A DNA stretch of 64,000 nt from Spirosoma arboris (GTDB lineage: Bacteria > Bacteroidota > Bacteroidia > Cytophagales > Spirosomataceae), in contig NZ_WPIN01000009.1 in the NCBI RefSeq assembly GCF_009754945.1, positions 62,001 to 126,000 of the forward strand. The letters are read 5' to 3'. The notes below the pieces were generated by a model. That model did no database searches. It was not told the DNA's origin and saw only the letters and a list, made by a program, of their open reading frames with translations. Positions 18,951-27,028 of this stretch are shown here, in pieces; positions within the stretch are counted from its first letter, which is position 1, and each line of letters begins with the position of its first letter. Made by a program: the position numbers and the translations under genes.

Positions 18951-18976
18951 CACTACGGGTAAATTCATTCTCCTGA

Positions 18977-19008
18977 AAACCGGCTCATAACTGAGCCGGT
19001 TTTTTTTG
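18977..19008 (+). terminator. Intrinsic terminator after lipoprotein copy 1
   Basis: AAACCGGCTCA (18977-18987) pairs with 18992-19002 over a 4-nt loop, and the last arm runs into a stretch of T (19000-19007). Classic Rho-independent form. Confidence 0.9.
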
Positions 19009-19131
19009 TGGGCTTAACGCGTAGTGACCGTTCGCTAACCACCAATTACCGTTGGCTCAACACTTTTCAAGGCGAATGAGAAGGGGTAATACTTTCGAAT
19101 CGAAATAAATCTTAACGTAATTTTAATTAGT

Positions 19132-19665
19132 ATGAAAAACAGGCATGTATGTCGTTTGATGGCCTGGGCATTAGTAGTTGCAATGCCTTTGTGGTTCGGT
19201 AGTTGTAAAAAAGGCAGTGATGATACAGTAACGCCTACCACATCATCTGTTGAGGGAAGCTGGAAAATATCAGGTTACAAGATTGATCCTGGCGTTGATT
19301 TTCTGGGAACCGGCCAAAAAAGCACGGATCTTCTAGCCTATTTCAAATCGTTACCCAATGGAGTAGGAAATGATTTGGTGGATTGCTTAACAGGAACAAC
19401 GATTATATTTAATTCGAACGGAAAAGTTACCGGAACACCAGGAGCCAAATGCTCCGCTTCGACAGATGTGAATCCAGTTGAAGATAACTCGACCTGGAAA
19501 CTGGATGGTAACAAACTAACGCTTACCAGTGGTACCGATGTAACGACCTACGACACGGTGATCAGTGGCAATACGCTGAAGTTATCCGGAAAAGAAATGG
19601 AAGACTTTGATGGAGACGGTAAAGATGAAACCTATACAATTACATTAGAACTGACGAAGATCTAA
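19132..19665 (+). CDS. Lipocalin-like lipoprotein (copy 2)
   Basis: Paralogue of the preceding gene: the same signal core (VAMPLWFGSCKKGSDD), the same VEGSWKISGYK opening, a central STWKLDGNKLTLTSG and a closing YTITLELTKI. The middle is diverged and includes two cysteines (DCLTG, AKCSAS) that roughly match those of copy 1 and could form a disulfide. It also has an acidic DFDGDGKDE loop of calcium-binding type that copy 1 lacks. No promoter of clear consensus is seen. Function unknown. Confidence 0.8.
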   Translation: MKNRHVCRLMAWALVVAMPLWFGSCKKGSDDTVTPTTSSVEGSWKISGYKIDPGVDFLGTGQKSTDLLAYFKSLPNGVGNDLVDCLTGTTIIFNSNGKVTGTPGAKCSASTDVNPVEDNSTWKLDGNKLTLTSGTDVTTYDTVISGNTLKLSGKEMEDFDGDGKDETYTITLELTKI

Positions 19666-19703
19666 GCAATAGCGCAAATTTAAATGACATCCTATTCTGG
19701 TGC

Positions 19704-19771
19704 GACCCCGATGGGGTCAAATGTTTATAGTAAATATGGCCTTTCTATAAACATTTGACCCCATCGGGGTC
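19704..19771. repeat. 27-bp perfect inverted repeat with nested dyad
   Basis: Arms 19704-19730 and 19745-19771 are exact reverse complements with a 14-nt loop. Each arm begins or ends with GACCCCGATGGGGTC, itself a palindrome with a 3-nt centre. It lies between convergent genes. Confidence 0.92.
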
Positions 19772-19797
19772 ATACAGGGAAATCTAATGAAATCTGC

Positions 19798-20475
19798 TTA
19801 CTCAATGCATTCATGCAGTATTGCGATATATCGCTCCAGGTACATTGGCATATCCTTCGTTTTGTATTGCAGAATGTAACGTGGGTGATCGAGGGTAACG
19901 ATGCGGTCGAAGAAGCCCTGTTGATCATTGAGCCTGCGTAAATACGATTCGTTTTTACGTCCCAGACACACAGCTACTTTTCTATTGTAGCCAAACTGGG
20001 TTTGCGTTCGAACCGTTTCGGTAATGGCAGGCCAGAGGGCTTTGGTTGTTGCGCGGTCGTCGTAGAAATTGTAATTCTTTCCCGCTTTTGTTAAGGCCAA
20101 GGGGAACAGAGATGTCAGGAAAAAGTGCCGGTAAAATTCGGTTGCCCCACCAAACGCTTCCACGACCTGATAAATAAACCGACTCGATAATTCGGGCGTA
20201 TCGCGAAGGTCGTTTTCTATGCCGCAATACCGGCGCAGATTTTGAGGTGTCGTAAACGAGATGCCTGTTACACCTGCTCCAAACCGCCCCGGATTAATAC
20301 CAAGGACAAACGTTCTTGGCTTGTTATCATTGAAAAATCGGCTGTAGAACTCGCTGACAATGTGCTCAACTTCTGGCTGCTGGTAGGGATTCAGTACGCC
20401 TACGTCAGGTGGCAGATTTGCGGGTGCAATGAGCGTATTGTAATATGGAATGGCCTGGTCGGCGAATGTTAGCAT
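19798..20475 (-). CDS. Uracil-DNA glycosylase superfamily protein, SMUG2-like (DUF4918)
   Basis: Predicted base-excision DNA repair enzyme acting on uracil and related deaminated bases. Motif 1, VLGINPGRFGAGVTGISFT, resembles the SMUG1 active-site loop, with Asn in the INPG position; motif 2 is LDHPRYILQY with the catalytic-loop His-Pro pair. About 225 aa. The frame can be extended to ATG 20496, but that codon lies in the arm of a 29-bp palindrome, so ATG 20475 (MLTFADQAIPYYN) is more likely. A glycosylase assay would be needed to fix base specificity. Confidence 0.85.
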   Translation of the reverse strand: MLTFADQAIPYYNTLIAPANLPPDVGVLNPYQQPEVEHIVSEFYSRFFNDNKPRTFVLGINPGRFGAGVTGISFTTPQNLRRYCGIENDLRDTPELSSRFIYQVVEAFGGATEFYRHFFLTSLFPLALTKAGKNYNFYDDRATTKALWPAITETVRTQTQFGYNRKVAVCLGRKNESYLRRLNDQQGFFDRIVTLDHPRYILQYKTKDMPMYLERYIAILHECIE

Positions 20476-20487
20476 CAGGTAATGCGT

Positions 20488-20562
20488 TTTTGTCATCCCG
20501 ACGCAGGAGGGATCTCATGATTGATTGACACTAGAGATCCCTCCTGCGTCGGGATGACAAAA
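20488..20562. repeat. 29-bp perfect inverted repeat overlapping the glycosylase 5' end
   Basis: Arms 20488-20516 and 20534-20562 are exact reverse complements with a 17-nt loop. Within each arm, ATCCC and GGGAT form a second inverted pair. One arm contains ATGACAAAA, which creates a false upstream start for the glycosylase gene. Confidence 0.93.
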
Positions 20563-20599
20563 TGGGCCATTTTGAGAAAGCTAAAACAAGAATAAAACC

Positions 20600-21703
20600 T
20601 TACTTAATATTCTTCCGACGGTTCCGCTGAAAATCCTCGAACATCATGTTTCCCAGACCCTGCAAACCACTGTAGTAGGCCCGGCCGTTATTGACCTTCG
20701 TGAATTCCTGCACAAATTGCTTCAAATAGGGGTCGGAGGCAATCATGAAGGTTGTAATGGGAATCTCTAGTCGACGGCATTGAGCGGCAAGTGTGAGCGT
20801 CTTGCTGACAACTTTTCGATCCAGTCCAAACGAGTTTTTATAGTACTTGATCCCTTCTTTCAAACAGGTCGGTTTCCCGTCGGTAATCATGAAAATCTGC
20901 TTGTTCTTATTCTTCCGCCGACGTAGTAAATCCATCGCCAACTCCAGACCAGCAACCGTATTGGTGTGATACGGGCCAACTTCCAGATACGGAAGTTCTT
21001 TGGCCTGAATCTGCCAGGCATCATTTCCGAACACAACAATATCGAGCGTGTCTTTGGGATACTTCAGTTTCACCAGCTCGACGAGCGCCAGCGCCACTTT
21101 TTTGGCAGGCGTAATACGATCTTCGCCGTACAAAATCATCGAGTGACTAATATCGATCATGAGTACGGTTGACGTCTGCGTTTTCTGCTCCTTCTCCGTT
21201 ACTTCAAGGTCGCGTTCCATGAGGTGAAACTCATCTACACCGCTGTTAATCTGGGCGTTTTTGATGGACTCGGTCATCGAGATCTGCTCCAGTGTATCGC
21301 CAAACTGATAGGCACGGAGGTCGCTGCTGAGTTCGTCGCCAGTGCCGGTATAGGGTGTATTATGATTACCACCCGACTTTGACCGTTTGAGTTTGCCGAA
21401 AATTTCTTCCAGCGCACTTCGCCGAATCGTTTGCTCGCTCTTAGGCGTCATCACGATTTTGCCTTCCTGGTTTTCTTCGGTCAGATAACCTTTCTCTTTC
21501 AGATCGTCGAAGAAATTGCCAATGCCATATTTGTCATCGGTCAGGCCATATTGACGGTCAAGCTGACTCATCCAGGACATGGCTTGCTCCACATCGCCGG
21601 ACGTCAACAATAATAATTGCTGGAAAATATTCAGCAGTTTGTCGAAGTTGCTGCCTCCTTTCTGTTCGGGCGGCACAAAATCGGAAAATTGAAAGCCTTT
21701 CAT
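20600..21703 (-). CDS. VWA-domain protein, partner of the MoxR/ChlI-like ATPase
   Basis: Cytoplasmic protein with a helical N-terminal part (about 1-170, including a basic KLKRSKSGGNHN linker) and a C-terminal von Willebrand A domain. The MIDAS is intact: DISHS (Asp184, Ser186, Ser188) plus Asp in MITDGKPT. Such proteins work with MoxR/ChlI AAA+ ATPases as metal-dependent adaptors, as BchD does with BchI. The fitting ATPase is 5 kb away at 13975-15468, on the other strand. No chelatase large subunit is present, so tetrapyrrole synthesis is not indicated. The target is unknown. Confidence 0.9.
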   Translation of the reverse strand: MKGFQFSDFVPPEQKGGSNFDKLLNIFQQLLLLTSGDVEQAMSWMSQLDRQYGLTDDKYGIGNFFDDLKEKGYLTEENQEGKIVMTPKSEQTIRRSALEEIFGKLKRSKSGGNHNTPYTGTGDELSSDLRAYQFGDTLEQISMTESIKNAQINSGVDEFHLMERDLEVTEKEQKTQTSTVLMIDISHSMILYGEDRITPAKKVALALVELVKLKYPKDTLDIVVFGNDAWQIQAKELPYLEVGPYHTNTVAGLELAMDLLRRRKNKNKQIFMITDGKPTCLKEGIKYYKNSFGLDRKVVSKTLTLAAQCRRLEIPITTFMIASDPYLKQFVQEFTKVNNGRAYYSGLQGLGNMMFEDFQRNRRKNIK

Positions 21704-21790
21704 AGTACTACTGAGTGAGGTCCGCCGTTTCGGTTAATGAATGTGTGACTAGCTATTAAAAGAACAGTACGTTTCACGGATTTGTTCGCC

Positions 21791-23689
21791 TTACTTTTTC
21801 ACAATTGGCAGGCGAATCTGCGACGGATACTGTGTCGAATGAAACACCTGATTGTGAGCGACTACCCCTTTCGATTCGCTGTAATTATCACCTCCTGTAT
21901 TCATGTTTCGGTCAAAGCGGGGAAAATTACTGCTCGATACTTCAACCCGAATGCTATGACCCGGTGCGAAATAATTACTGGTAGACATCGGACTTAAGGT
22001 CAGTTTATACACCTTTCCTTTATCCATCCAGACTGTTTTATCGAAACCATCCCGATAGCGGGCGCGGAGAATTGTCTCGTCCAAATTATACGCTTTCCCA
22101 TCTGGGTAAACGTCAATAAGCTTAACTGTGAAATCGGTGTCTTTGGCATCCGACGACACATAAAGTGTTGTTTCAATTGATCCCGTTAGTTCGACCCCAT
22201 TGGCGAATGGCTCGGTGGTATAGACCAGAATATCCTGTCGGGTTTCCATTTGGTGCTGGTCGAAAGCCCCACCTTGTATGGCCGTTCCTGTGCAGCAAAC
22301 ATTACCACCATACGAAGGAACCGGATAGGCTGGATCATAGGCAAACAGGTCAGGTTTTTCATCTTTGCCTACTGGTTTTGGTGTGAGTTTTCCATCACCA
22401 TACAGGCTATTGGCATGCCCTCCGCTAGACAGATAATAAGTGGTCATTTCGGACGTAGCGGGTGGCCAGGTATCGGAAGTCTGCCACTTGTTAGACCCCA
22501 TCGTATAGTACCTGACACGAGGAGTATTTTTCAATACATCGTTGTTTTCGCCCTTGAGCCAATAATCAAACCAGCCGTAGGTGAGAGCATCATAATCCAG
22601 ACGGGCATCGCCTACGCTTCGCTCGCCGACAATGGTATTTGCTGTAGCTCGTTTATAGGCACAGTGCAACGTAGGCGCAATGACTAAAAATTGATTATCA
22701 CGGATTTGTGGATCGGTTGCGTTTTTACGGACGTGGTTAAACAATTCGATGTTCGGTCCAGTCGAGACATCGTACCAGGACGCAAACCAATAACTGGGAA
22801 CCCCAAAAGGCATATTATCATGGTACAATCCGCCTTTGTACCAGTCCGGGTCGTTCGGTTTTCGAACAATCATTTTCTCATAAATTCCTTTCGCTCCATT
22901 CGCATTTTTGATAATATCCTGAACGGGCAAAAACTTCAGGCCTTGTGCCCAATCGACTTTCGGCATTTCGGGGGCTAAATCATAGAACCGGGATACGCGG
23001 GTCAGATCTTCACTGCTGGCTGTTTTAGGGAAAAGCGGCCGGGCAAAGTTGTCAACCTGCGTACCATACAGCCAGGTTGTAAAGAGCATTTGCTGTGCGC
23101 CACCCCGGTACCAGTTGCCCTGTTCCATAAAGGGGCCAACGCGCCCAACACCTGCTCCGTAGCTCATGGGCACCATGGCTGCGTGCGCCGGGTGGTCTAA
23201 AGCAGCCACTGCCATTTGCCATTCGGCGGTAGAGGAGCAGCCCAGTGTCCCGATTTTACCATTCGACCAAGGCTGTTTTGACATCCACGAAAAGGCATCG
23301 TAACCGTCAGTCGTTGGTGGACCAAGGATATCCCAGTCACCTTCGGAGAAGAACTTGCCGCGCTCATTCTGCACTACATAGGCATAACCTCGTTTCACCG
23401 CGTCGAGCGCGGCCACGTATGAATTCTGCCGAAGTTCACCATCGCCCCAGGCGTTGAAATTGTAAGGCGTTTTCGAAAAAATAATGGGGACGGGTTTGTC
23501 GGTTTTGGGCCGGTAAATATCCGTTGCAAGCCGAACACCATCCCTCATGGGCATCATGACTTTCTGTTCAATGATGGCAATTTCCTGTAGTTTTTTGAGG
23601 ACGTCTTCCTGTGCCTGACCGTGGGTATAGTGCGCAACAAACAAAACGATGACAACTAGCCGTCCTGCGAAAGAGGAAAGGTTTTTCAT
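21791..23689 (-). CDS. Secreted CocE/NonD-type (peptidase S15) hydrolase
   Basis: Exported alpha/beta hydrolase of the X-Pro dipeptidyl-peptidase/cocaine-esterase class. A signal peptide is followed by the family opening MMPMRDGVRLATDIYRP and an FSKTPYN block. The nucleophile elbow appears as TLGCSSTAEW (Ser152, in place of the usual GxSYxG). The C-terminal jelly-roll domain carries TLYVSSDAKDTDFTVKLIDVYPDG, FAPGHSIRVEVSSSNFPRF and LDETILRARYRDG. The 632 aa are full length. Acts on peptides or esters; the natural substrate is unclear. Confidence 0.92.
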   Translation of the reverse strand: MKNLSSFAGRLVVIVLFVAHYTHGQAQEDVLKKLQEIAIIEQKVMMPMRDGVRLATDIYRPKTDKPVPIIFSKTPYNFNAWGDGELRQNSYVAALDAVKRGYAYVVQNERGKFFSEGDWDILGPPTTDGYDAFSWMSKQPWSNGKIGTLGCSSTAEWQMAVAALDHPAHAAMVPMSYGAGVGRVGPFMEQGNWYRGGAQQMLFTTWLYGTQVDNFARPLFPKTASSEDLTRVSRFYDLAPEMPKVDWAQGLKFLPVQDIIKNANGAKGIYEKMIVRKPNDPDWYKGGLYHDNMPFGVPSYWFASWYDVSTGPNIELFNHVRKNATDPQIRDNQFLVIAPTLHCAYKRATANTIVGERSVGDARLDYDALTYGWFDYWLKGENNDVLKNTPRVRYYTMGSNKWQTSDTWPPATSEMTTYYLSSGGHANSLYGDGKLTPKPVGKDEKPDLFAYDPAYPVPSYGGNVCCTGTAIQGGAFDQHQMETRQDILVYTTEPFANGVELTGSIETTLYVSSDAKDTDFTVKLIDVYPDGKAYNLDETILRARYRDGFDKTVWMDKGKVYKLTLSPMSTSNYFAPGHSIRVEVSSSNFPRFDRNMNTGGDNYSESKGVVAHNQVFHSTQYPSQIRLPIVKK

Positions 23690-23743
23690 TAATTAGTTTG
23701 GTAGAGATGAAAGGTAGTGAAGTAGCGAATTTATAGGCGTAAA

Positions 23744-23782
23744 ACAAAGTCGGATCGCCTTTTAGAAGCGATCCGACTTTGT
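23744..23782 (-). terminator. Hairpin between a small secreted protein gene and the S15 hydrolase
   Basis: ACAAAGTCGGATCGC (23744-23758) pairs exactly with 23768-23782 over 9 nt. It lies downstream of the gene ending at 23832 and upstream of the hydrolase start. Confidence 0.7.
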
Positions 23783-23831
23783 CTGCCAAAGAAAAAATGA
23801 TGGCAATACGTTAGAAACTAATGAGTCCTTC

Positions 23832-24215
23832 TTAATGACCAACAGTTGAATGGTTGTGATGCTTTCTAACATGAAACTCGCCTTCAGCACCCTTCGATTG
23901 CAAATCATGTGGTGTTTTGTAGCTCCAGTTAATCAGCTCATTGTGAGGATTATAGATTATACTGCCACTTGGATGATCTGCTGCTAACTGACTTTTATAA
24001 TTCACAATTGGCGTAGTACTAGCTGTCACCTTGTTAACCCAAACGACTTCTGTACTATTCCAATTAGTAGAAGCAGTGGTCAGATGCGGTTGTTTATAGT
24101 TGTTGACTGAATAAATAGGGTTGTTGAGCGGTTTAACGGGCTCGGCATTTGAACGGGCTTGCACAGCCGCAGGCAGTAAGCTCACACTAATGAGCAGGAC
24201 AGTTAACGCTTTCAT
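23832..24215 (-). CDS. Hypothetical small secreted protein
   Basis: I do not recognise this 127-aa protein. A clear SPI signal peptide (MKALTVLLISVSLLPAAVQA) is followed by a polar mature chain of about 107 residues with no cysteine, several Asn/Tyr-rich stretches (NNPIYSVNNYKQP, IIYNPHNELINWSYK) and a His-rich tail (HVRKHHNHSTVGH) that might bind metal. ATG and signal support it as a real gene. It is preceded and followed by gaps of over 100 nt and has no obvious partner. Confidence 0.7.
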   Translation of the reverse strand: MKALTVLLISVSLLPAAVQARSNAEPVKPLNNPIYSVNNYKQPHLTTASTNWNSTEVVWVNKVTASTTPIVNYKSQLAADHPSGSIIYNPHNELINWSYKTPHDLQSKGAEGEFHVRKHHNHSTVGH

Positions 24216-24329
24216 AGTAGTTTCTGAAGTTTTGTTGTTGAATGAATAAAACTGCCAGAATACCCACTACGTTTTCAGTTAAGTCCTTTTTTTTGAGCTA
24301 ATTAAAAAGATTTAATTTCGGATTAACTC

Positions 24330-25253
24330 CTACAACTGCGCCAATAAATACAATACCGCCATCCGAACAGCTACACCATTTTCGACTTGGTCCAGTATAA
24401 TGGAATGCGACGAATCGGCGGCATCAGATGTCAATTCAACACCCCGATTGATGGGGCCAGGGTGCATGAGTACAATTGGACGATCCAGCTCGTCGAGCAT
24501 TTGTTTCGAGATGCCGAAGTAGAGCGAGTATTCTCGTAGCGATGGAAAATATTTGATCTGTTGTCGCTCTAACTGAATGCGGAGCACATTCGCTACGTCG
24601 CACCAGGCTAGAGCTGCCCGCACATCGTGTCCAACTTTCACACCAAGGGCTTCAATATACTTCGGGATAAGCGTTTTAGGACCGCATACCATAACGTCGG
24701 CCCCTTGTTTTTGCAGACAGAAAATATTGGAAAGTGCCACCCGCGAATGCGTAATGTCGCCGATAATGGCAATACGCTTGCCAGCTACGTCACCTAGTTT
24801 TTCTCGAATAGAGAAAGAGTCGAGTAAGGCCTGGGTTGGGTGTTCATGAGTGCCATCACCTGCGTTGACAACATTGGCTTTAATATGTTTGGTCAGGTAA
24901 TGAGGAGCACCGGGACTACTGTGCCGCATCACAACCATGTCGACTTTCATGGCCAGAATGTTATTGACTGTATCGAGCAGCGTTTCACCTTTCTTGACCG
25001 AACTACCTGAGGCCGAAAAATTAACGACATCCGCCGATAATCGTTTCTCGGCCAACTCAAAAGATAGCCGGGTACGGGTTGAATTCTCGAAAAAAACGTT
25101 GGCAATCGTCACATCACGTAACGACGGAACTTTCTTGATAGGCCGATTAATAACTTCCTTAAACTGACTGGCCGTTTCCAGAATAAGCTGAATGTCAGAC
25201 TCGGTCAGGTCTTTGATACCCACCAAATGGCGGACACTGAGGGATTGGGCCAT
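24330..25253 (-). CDS. pyrB: Aspartate carbamoyltransferase catalytic subunit
   Basis: Condenses carbamoyl phosphate with aspartate in pyrimidine biosynthesis. The 307 aa carry the carbamoyl-phosphate loop FFENSTRTR (54-62), SSVKKGETLLDT, the GDGTHEHPTQALLD block and the HPGPINRG motif near the C-terminus. No pyrI regulatory gene adjoins it, so it is probably used alone or with a partner elsewhere. A consensus -7 element lies about 25 nt upstream. Other pyr genes are not in the window. Confidence 0.96.
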   Translation of the reverse strand: MAQSLSVRHLVGIKDLTESDIQLILETASQFKEVINRPIKKVPSLRDVTIANVFFENSTRTRLSFELAEKRLSADVVNFSASGSSVKKGETLLDTVNNILAMKVDMVVMRHSSPGAPHYLTKHIKANVVNAGDGTHEHPTQALLDSFSIREKLGDVAGKRIAIIGDITHSRVALSNIFCLQKQGADVMVCGPKTLIPKYIEALGVKVGHDVRAALAWCDVANVLRIQLERQQIKYFPSLREYSLYFGISKQMLDELDRPIVLMHPGPINRGVELTSDAADSSHSIILDQVENGVAVRMAVLYLLAQL

Positions 25254-25278
25254 AAGAACAGTATAAGTATAAATTGGG

Positions 25279-25286
25279 CAAAGATA
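25279..25286 (-). promoter_or_regulatory. -7 element of the pyrB promoter
   Basis: TATCTTTG on the minus strand is a perfect TAnnTTTG and would give a leader of about 20 nt. No TTTG is seen at the right distance, so only half the promoter is supported. Confidence 0.45.
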
Positions 25287-25390
25287 GGTCTAGTCGTTTA
25301 AAGATAATATCGGCACCTGTAGACTTTATTGATTTGAGCAGTAGTTGAGGGTTGAATAATACTCGCTTAGATAAGTTGGCTTTCTATTGT

Positions 25391-25470
25391 TAGGACTTTC
25401 GCTCGGAGCCGTGCCACGGTTATCCATGCAGATCAATTGAACCGTGGCACGGCTCCGAGCGAAAGTCCTA
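25391..25470. repeat. 31-bp perfect inverted repeat with nested dyad, upstream of pyrB
   Basis: Arms 25391-25421 and 25440-25470 are exact reverse complements with an 18-nt loop. Each arm holds CCGTG-C-CACGG, a nested palindrome. It lies between two co-directional genes (sulfatase, then pyrB) with no T-run. The remainder of the 320-nt gap 25254-25573 shows only the pyrB -7 element. Confidence 0.93.
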
Positions 25471-25573
25471 ATTGTAAAATCACGAATTTTTGAAAAATAC
25501 CTAATTATCTGGATGAAGACCAGTTGAAACGGTTTCAATAGTTAAATATAGGCTGGCTACAAAGCTACACACT

Positions 25574-27007
25574 TTAGTCTCTCAATCTGATAAGTGGAAA
25601 CAACGGCGATTCTATATGGGCTTCGTTCATTATCCGACTGAGTTGTTCTGCTTTCTCAGGGTTCTTAGTTGCTATATCATGACTTTCGGCAGGGTCTTGC
25701 GCGAGGTCGAATAGCTCAATAGGGCCATTAGGATTATTGGCAACCTGTAATCGAACGGCCTTCCAGTTATCCTGGCGAACGGCCTGTCTTCCACCGTTTT
25801 CGTGAAATTCCCAATAGAGATATGCGTGTTTTTTCTGGATGCCTTTGCCTGTCAGTGACGGCACAAACGAAAGGCCGTCAAGGCGAGTTGGTGTTGAGGC
25901 ACCAGCCAGTTCTGTAAACGTGGGTAGTAGATCCCAGAAAGCACCAATGAACTCGTTACGGCTACCTGGCTTAACTACACCGGGCCAGTGAGCAATAAAT
26001 GGTTCGCGAATACCACCTTCATACAAATCGCGCTTGACACCCCGAAACCCACCACTACTGTTAAAAAATGTCGGATCGGCTCCTCCTTCAACGTGTGGTC
26101 CATTGTCGCTGGTGAAGATCACGAGCGTATTTTTATCCAGGCCTTTTGCTTTCAGTTTTGCCATTACCTGACCAACATATAGATCAAGACGGGCTACCAT
26201 AGCTGCAAACGTAGCGTGTGGATAAGCTTGTGAAGTATAGCCACCAGTTTTCGCATCAGGGCCATAATCAGCACCAACAAATGACTTTTCAGCAAACTTC
26301 CCTTTGTAATGTTGAAAAAGACTGTCGTTGGGTACGAGCAGTTCGGCATGGGGTAGAATGTAGGGCAGAAATAGAAAAAATGGCTGATTCGTCTTACGTG
26401 CATCCAGAAAATTAAGCGCCTGCTTTTGAATCAGGTCAGGCGCATATTCTTTTGTTTGGCGCAGGTTTTCATTCGCTGTCAGCACAATTTTCTGATTATT
26501 ATCCCACAGATGATCGGGGTAGTAACGATGCGCTAATGCCTGGCAATTGTAGCCATAAAATCGGTCGAAACCTTGTTTAGTCGGGTCACCTTCTGAACCT
26601 ACTGGTCCGAGTCCCCACTTTCCAAAAGCAGCTGTAGTATAACCTGCCCGTTGCAGAAGTTCGGCGACGGTAGTGACTGAATCGGCAATGGGTTGCTGAC
26701 CTTCGGGTTTGACTTCTTTGTTGCCCCGGATATAGGTATGGCCTGTATGCAACCCAGTCATCAACGACGACCGTGAGGGCGCACACACCGATGTGCCCGC
26801 ATAAAATTGGGTAAACTGCATACCCTCTTTAGCTAATCGGTCAATGTTTGGGGTTTTAATCAGGTTTTGCCCATTGATACCTATATCACCATAACCTAGA
26901 TCATCGGCCAGAATAAAAACAATATTGGGACGATTGGCAGGGCGGTTTTGAGCATGGCTGCATAGGGCAACAAGCATACTCGCGAAAAGAAATAGGAGTT
27001 TATTCAT
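25574..27007 (-). CDS. Secreted type I sulfatase (arylsulfatase-like)
   Basis: Exported sulfatase that would remove sulfate esters from glycans. A signal peptide (ending SHAQ) precedes NIVFILADDLGYGDIG with the metal-binding Asp pair. The formylglycine signature is CAPSRSSLMTG with Cys75, so it needs an anaerobic or FGE-type maturase encoded elsewhere. FTSDNGPHVEGG supplies the second metal site. The 477 aa are full length. It adjoins the M28 peptidase gene (21 nt), probably an operon. Confidence 0.94.
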   Translation of the reverse strand: MNKLLFLFASMLVALCSHAQNRPANRPNIVFILADDLGYGDIGINGQNLIKTPNIDRLAKEGMQFTQFYAGTSVCAPSRSSLMTGLHTGHTYIRGNKEVKPEGQQPIADSVTTVAELLQRAGYTTAAFGKWGLGPVGSEGDPTKQGFDRFYGYNCQALAHRYYPDHLWDNNQKIVLTANENLRQTKEYAPDLIQKQALNFLDARKTNQPFFLFLPYILPHAELLVPNDSLFQHYKGKFAEKSFVGADYGPDAKTGGYTSQAYPHATFAAMVARLDLYVGQVMAKLKAKGLDKNTLVIFTSDNGPHVEGGADPTFFNSSGGFRGVKRDLYEGGIREPFIAHWPGVVKPGSRNEFIGAFWDLLPTFTELAGASTPTRLDGLSFVPSLTGKGIQKKHAYLYWEFHENGGRQAVRQDNWKAVRLQVANNPNGPIELFDLAQDPAESHDIATKNPEKAEQLSRIMNEAHIESPLFPLIRLRD

Positions 27008-27028
27008 AACGTAGTAGTAAGCGGCCCC

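Noticed and set aside
25326..25538. 70-aa minus-strand reading frame between pyrB and the sulfatase
   Set aside because: It runs through both arms of the 31-bp palindrome and has no signal, motif or sensible composition; it is an accident of the repeat.
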